The notes below the pieces were generated by a model, which did not search any database, was not told the DNA's origin, and saw only the letters and a list, made by a program, of their open reading frames with translations. Source: Promicromonospora umidemergens (GTDB lineage: Bacteria > Actinomycetota > Actinomycetes > Actinomycetales > Cellulomonadaceae). From it: 64,000 bases of DNA. How positions within the stretch are numbered: the stretch's first letter is position 1; every line of letters starts with the position of its first letter. Where the stretch lies: NCBI RefSeq assembly GCF_024171995.1, contig NZ_JAMTCT010000020.1:1-64000 (forward strand). The letters run 5' to 3'. A program made the position numbers and the translations under genes. Positions 61,566 through 64,000 of the stretch are shown here, piece after piece.

Positions 61566-62636
61566 CTACCTGCCCGTTCTGGGCGCAACGGTCGCGCTCG
61601 CAGCGAGAGGGCGGACGTGGTGGGTCGTGGGGAACAGCTGGTAGCGGCCCGCTGCCAGGCCCCAGAGGCCGCGCGGCGCGAGGAGCACCACGGCCACCGC
61701 CACCGCCCCCAGCACCACCAGGTACCAGGTGCCGAGCGGCGCGAGAGCCTGCTGGAGCACCCAGTACAGGACCGCCCCGACGATCGGGCCCTCGATGGTC
61801 CCGATTCCGCCGACCACCACGATGAAGATCATCGCGGCGGTCCAGTTCACGGAGTAGATCGACCCAGGGGTCACGCCAAGCGTGCTCAGGGCGATCAGGG
61901 CGCCCGCGAGCGCCGCGCCGGCCGATCCGGCGACGTACACGAGGCGGCGTCCGCGGTCCACGGCCACGCCGAGGCTGCTCGCGGCGACGCGGTCGTCACG
62001 GATCGCCGTGAGCCCGAGTCCCACGCGGGAGCGCATGAGCAGGTAGGTCCCGAGCACGACGGCGACCATGAGGGCCAGCGCGAACCAGTAGACGAAGGCC
62101 ACGCGCTCCACCCGGTCGGTCCCGCGGAACGCGCTCAGGGACAGGCCCGTCCCGCCGCCGAGCCCGTCGATCTGCATGGTGACCAGGCGGAATACCTCGG
62201 CCACCACCCAGGTCCCGATCGCGAAATACCCACCGGCCAGGCGGAAGACGAGGTAGCTCGTCGGCAGGGCGATCGCGGCGCCGACCAGGCCGGCGGCCAG
62301 GACGGCCGCCCACGGCGGTGCGCCGACGGCGTCGGCGAGCTGGATCAGGGCGTACCCGCCCACGCCGACGTAGGCCTGCTGGCCGACGCTCACCATGCCG
62401 CCGTACCCGGCGAGCAGGTTCCAGGTGGTACCGAGTATCACGAGGGCGAAGAGCATCACCAGGCTCGACAGCGCGCCGAGGGTCACCGCGTACGGCACGA
62501 CGGCGGCGAGCAGCACCACCACGAGGAGCATGGCTCCGCCGCCGACCCAGGATCCACGCCCGCCCCGCGTGACGGTGGGGGCGGTCGGCGGGGTCGCGGG
62601 CGGGGTGCTGGGCGCTACGGCGGCGGGGCCGCTCAT
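61566..62636 (-). CDS. livM: Branched-chain amino acid ABC permease LivM
   Basis: The second membrane subunit of a HAAT-family ABC importer (branched-chain amino acids, or urea/amides in related systems). About ten helices; WNLLAGYGGMVSVGQQAYVGVGGYAL, YFAIGTWVVAEVFRL and VVGGIGTIEGPIVGAVL are typical LivM blocks, though the last is written here in part. The protein is 356 residues with a Pro/Thr-rich N-terminal extension of about 25 residues. Its ATG overlaps the LivH stop (ATGA), so both are translated together. Confidence 0.9.
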   Translation of the reverse strand: MSGPAAVAPSTPPATPPTAPTVTRGGRGSWVGGGAMLLVVVLLAAVVPYAVTLGALSSLVMLFALVILGTTWNLLAGYGGMVSVGQQAYVGVGGYALIQLADAVGAPPWAAVLAAGLVGAAIALPTSYLVFRLAGGYFAIGTWVVAEVFRLVTMQIDGLGGGTGLSLSAFRGTDRVERVAFVYWFALALMVAVVLGTYLLMRSRVGLGLTAIRDDRVAASSLGVAVDRGRRLVYVAGSAGAALAGALIALSTLGVTPGSIYSVNWTAAMIFIVVVGGIGTIEGPIVGAVLYWVLQQALAPLGTWYLVVLGAVAVAVVLLAPRGLWGLAAGRYQLFPTTHHVRPLAASATVAPRTGR

Positions 62637-63544
62637 GCCGGCACGCTCCTCGGCATCAGGCCGCCCGGCCGGACCACCAGGACGGCGAGGAAGACGAGGT
62701 GCCCGGCGAGCACCCCGGACTGCGGGTCGATCTGTGCACCGATCGTCTGGGCCAGGCCGAGGACCACGCCGCCCGCGAGCGTGCCCCACAGCGAGCCGAG
62801 CCCGCCGATGATCACTGCCTCGAACGCGAACAGCAGCACGAGGTCCCCGTAGCCCGACGAGAACTGGGTGCTCATGCCGACGAACACGCCCGCCAGCGCC
62901 AGGGTCGCGAACGCGAGAGCCGTCGCGACGGCGTACATGTGCTTCGGGTCGACGCCCATCATGGCGGCGGCCCCCGCGTCGTCGGCGACGGCCCGCATGG
63001 CGCGGCCCGTCGCGGTGCGCGCCAGGAAGAGCTGGACCGCCGCGATGACCGCCACGGCGACCGCAAGGGTGATCAGCGGCAGCACGCCGACCGAGAGGTC
63101 ACCGAGGGGCAGGCCCGCCGAGGCGAGGCCGCCCGTGGGGATCTTGCGGGTGTCCGCACTGAAGACCACCTGGAGCAGGTTGGTGAGGGCGACGGCGACG
63201 CCGAACGACACCAGCAGCGGCGCGAGCTCCCCCGCGCCGCGCGAGCCGCCGCCGCTGCCGCCGCGAGCACCCCCGCCGACCTGCGCGAGGGCCGGGTTGA
63301 ACAGGCCGCGCTGCACCGCGTAGCCGAGGGCCGCGAACACCGGGACCACCACGACGACCGCGAGCCAGAGCGGGAGCCCCTGCTCCACCAGGACCAGCGA
63401 GAGGTACGCGGCCAGCACCGCGAGCACGCCGTGGGCCAGGTTGACGATGCGCATCACGCCGAAGATCAGCGACAGGCCGCAGGCCAGGAGCGCGTACTGC
63501 CCACCGAGCAGCACGCCCTGCACGCCGGCGTTGAGCCAGTCCAT
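62633..63544 (-). CDS. livH: Branched-chain amino acid ABC permease LivH
   Basis: A 303-residue membrane subunit of the same importer. MDWLNAGVQGVLLGGQYALL at the start, SLIFGVMRIVNLAHGVLAVL and the ABC-interaction loop ATGRAMRAVADDAGAAAMMG are characteristic. A Gly/Ser/Arg-rich insertion (near residue 90, GGGARGGSGGGSRGAG) is unusual for LivH. The ATG shares its A with the LivF stop (TGATG), indicating tight coupling. Confidence 0.92.
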   Translation of the reverse strand: MDWLNAGVQGVLLGGQYALLACGLSLIFGVMRIVNLAHGVLAVLAAYLSLVLVEQGLPLWLAVVVVVPVFAALGYAVQRGLFNPALAQVGGGARGGSGGGSRGAGELAPLLVSFGVAVALTNLLQVVFSADTRKIPTGGLASAGLPLGDLSVGVLPLITLAVAVAVIAAVQLFLARTATGRAMRAVADDAGAAAMMGVDPKHMYAVATALAFATLALAGVFVGMSTQFSSGYGDLVLLFAFEAVIIGGLGSLWGTLAGGVVLGLAQTIGAQIDPQSGVLAGHLVFLAVLVVRPGGLMPRSVPA

Positions 63545-64000
63545 CAGGCCTCCGTCGGATCTGTTCGCGAGCCCCGGGTGATCCCGAAGTAGGCGTCGGC
63601 GACGGTGTCGCGGTCCAGGCCGGCAGCCTGGGCCTCCAGCACCGTCCGGCCACCGAGCAGGCACTGGACGCGGTCGGCCACGCGCAGCGCCTGGTCCAGG
63701 TCCTGCTCGACGACGAGCACGGTGGTGCCCTCCGCCGTGATGCGCCGTACGGCGTCGTAGAGCTGTGTCACCACGGTCGGCGCGAGCCCGAGCGACACCT
63801 CGTCGAGCAGCAGCACCCGTGGGTTCGCCAGGAGCGCCCGGCCGATCGCCACCGCCTGCTGCTGCCCGCCGGACAGGACGCTGCCTCGCCGGTCCTTCAT
63901 CTCCGCCACCAGCGGGAACATGTCGTAGACCGCGCGCAGGTGCCACGGCCCGGCGCGCTTCGGGAAGCGGCCCATGAGCAGGTTCTCCTCGACGGTGAGC
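63544..64000 (-). CDS. livF: LivF-type ABC ATPase (truncated by window edge)
   Basis: The C-terminal 150 or so residues of an ABC ATPase. The frame is open to the window edge, beginning LTVEENLLMGRFPKR, with the signature LSGGQQQAVAIGRALLANP and Walker B VLLLDEVSLGLAP, followed by the H-loop-like region. LVVEQDLDQAL replaces the usual H-loop VEQN motif. The short form and order (LivF-LivH-LivM) match the HAAT family. The N-terminal Walker A region, any LivG and the binding protein lie outside the window. Confidence 0.9.
   Translation of the reverse strand, partial: LTVEENLLMGRFPKRAGPWHLRAVYDMFPLVAEMKDRRGSVLSGGQQQAVAIGRALLANPRVLLLDEVSLGLAPTVVTQLYDAVRRITAEGTTVLVVEQDLDQALRVADRVQCLLGGRTVLEAQAAGLDRDTVADAYFGITRGSRTDPTEA

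Overview
The window is GC-rich DNA from an actinobacterium. The signs are GC-rich third codon positions, many GTG starts, a WhiB7-type regulator with an AT-hook, an actinobacterial LAETG sorting signal, an alpha2beta2 branched-chain 2-oxoacid dehydrogenase operon and hairpin terminators without T-tracts. A secreted GH6 cellulase, a GH63-like hydrolase and LacI-type operators suggest a plant-polymer degrader of the order Micrococcales, perhaps Cellulomonadaceae or Promicromonosporaceae. That placement is inference. I see no rRNA, tRNA, CRISPR array, phage or transposase. This is mostly ordinary chromosome with unusually clear regulatory DNA.

Layout. 0-4 kb: an NAD kinase-like gene and an SPFH gene diverge from a Nudix/winged-helix regulator across two identical palindromes; then a pirin gene carrying a repeat pair in its 3' end. 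4.0-4.5 kb: a cluster of three perfect DnaA boxes. 4.5-8.8 kb: an unknown gene and a TetR gene around a long operator, CorA with a leader ORF, and a TIM-barrel isomerase. 8.8-11.2 kb: PTS enzyme I and EIIA, divergent. 11.3-16.2 kb: a HAD phosphatase, a thioredoxin/NHL protein, and a trypsin-like protease followed by a small protein resembling the protease's N-terminal domain. 16.2-21.1 kb: an S9 peptidase, a CopD-CtaG fusion and whiB7. 21.1-25.3 kb: branched-chain 2-oxoacid dehydrogenase E1alpha, E1beta and E2, with a triple palindrome array upstream and an 11-bp tandem duplication at the E2 start.

25.3-35 kb: an aminotransferase, a holin-like membrane protein, a WXG-like/esterase gene pair, a GH63-like hydrolase under a LacI-type operator, PurB and an M20 amidohydrolase. 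35-41 kb: YhgE/Pip protein, MMPL transporter and TetR, where the MMPL protein ends in what looks like a degenerate ABC ATPase domain. 41-46 kb: GH6 cellulase, phosphoglucomutase, rhodanese and a Tat-exported GH10-like hydrolase. 46-49 kb: a three-gene operon of a small membrane protein, an HTTM-like protein and an FAD oxidoreductase. 49-54 kb: acetyltransferase, two MFS transporters, NfeD-like protein and flotillin. 54-57 kb: two secreted repeat-rich proteins with stacked terminators. 57-64 kb: ferritin-VIT fusion, an RNase H-like protein lacking most catalytic acids, a second fumarase-superfamily lyase, an undetected 46-residue protein, and a branched-chain amino acid ABC operon cut by the window edge.

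Working together: PTS proteins, phosphoglucomutase, cellulase and the GH63-like enzyme fit carbohydrate use. The dehydrogenase operon and LivHMF transporter fit branched-chain amino acid use. The Nudix regulator, NAD kinase-like and SPFH genes look like one regulatory unit.
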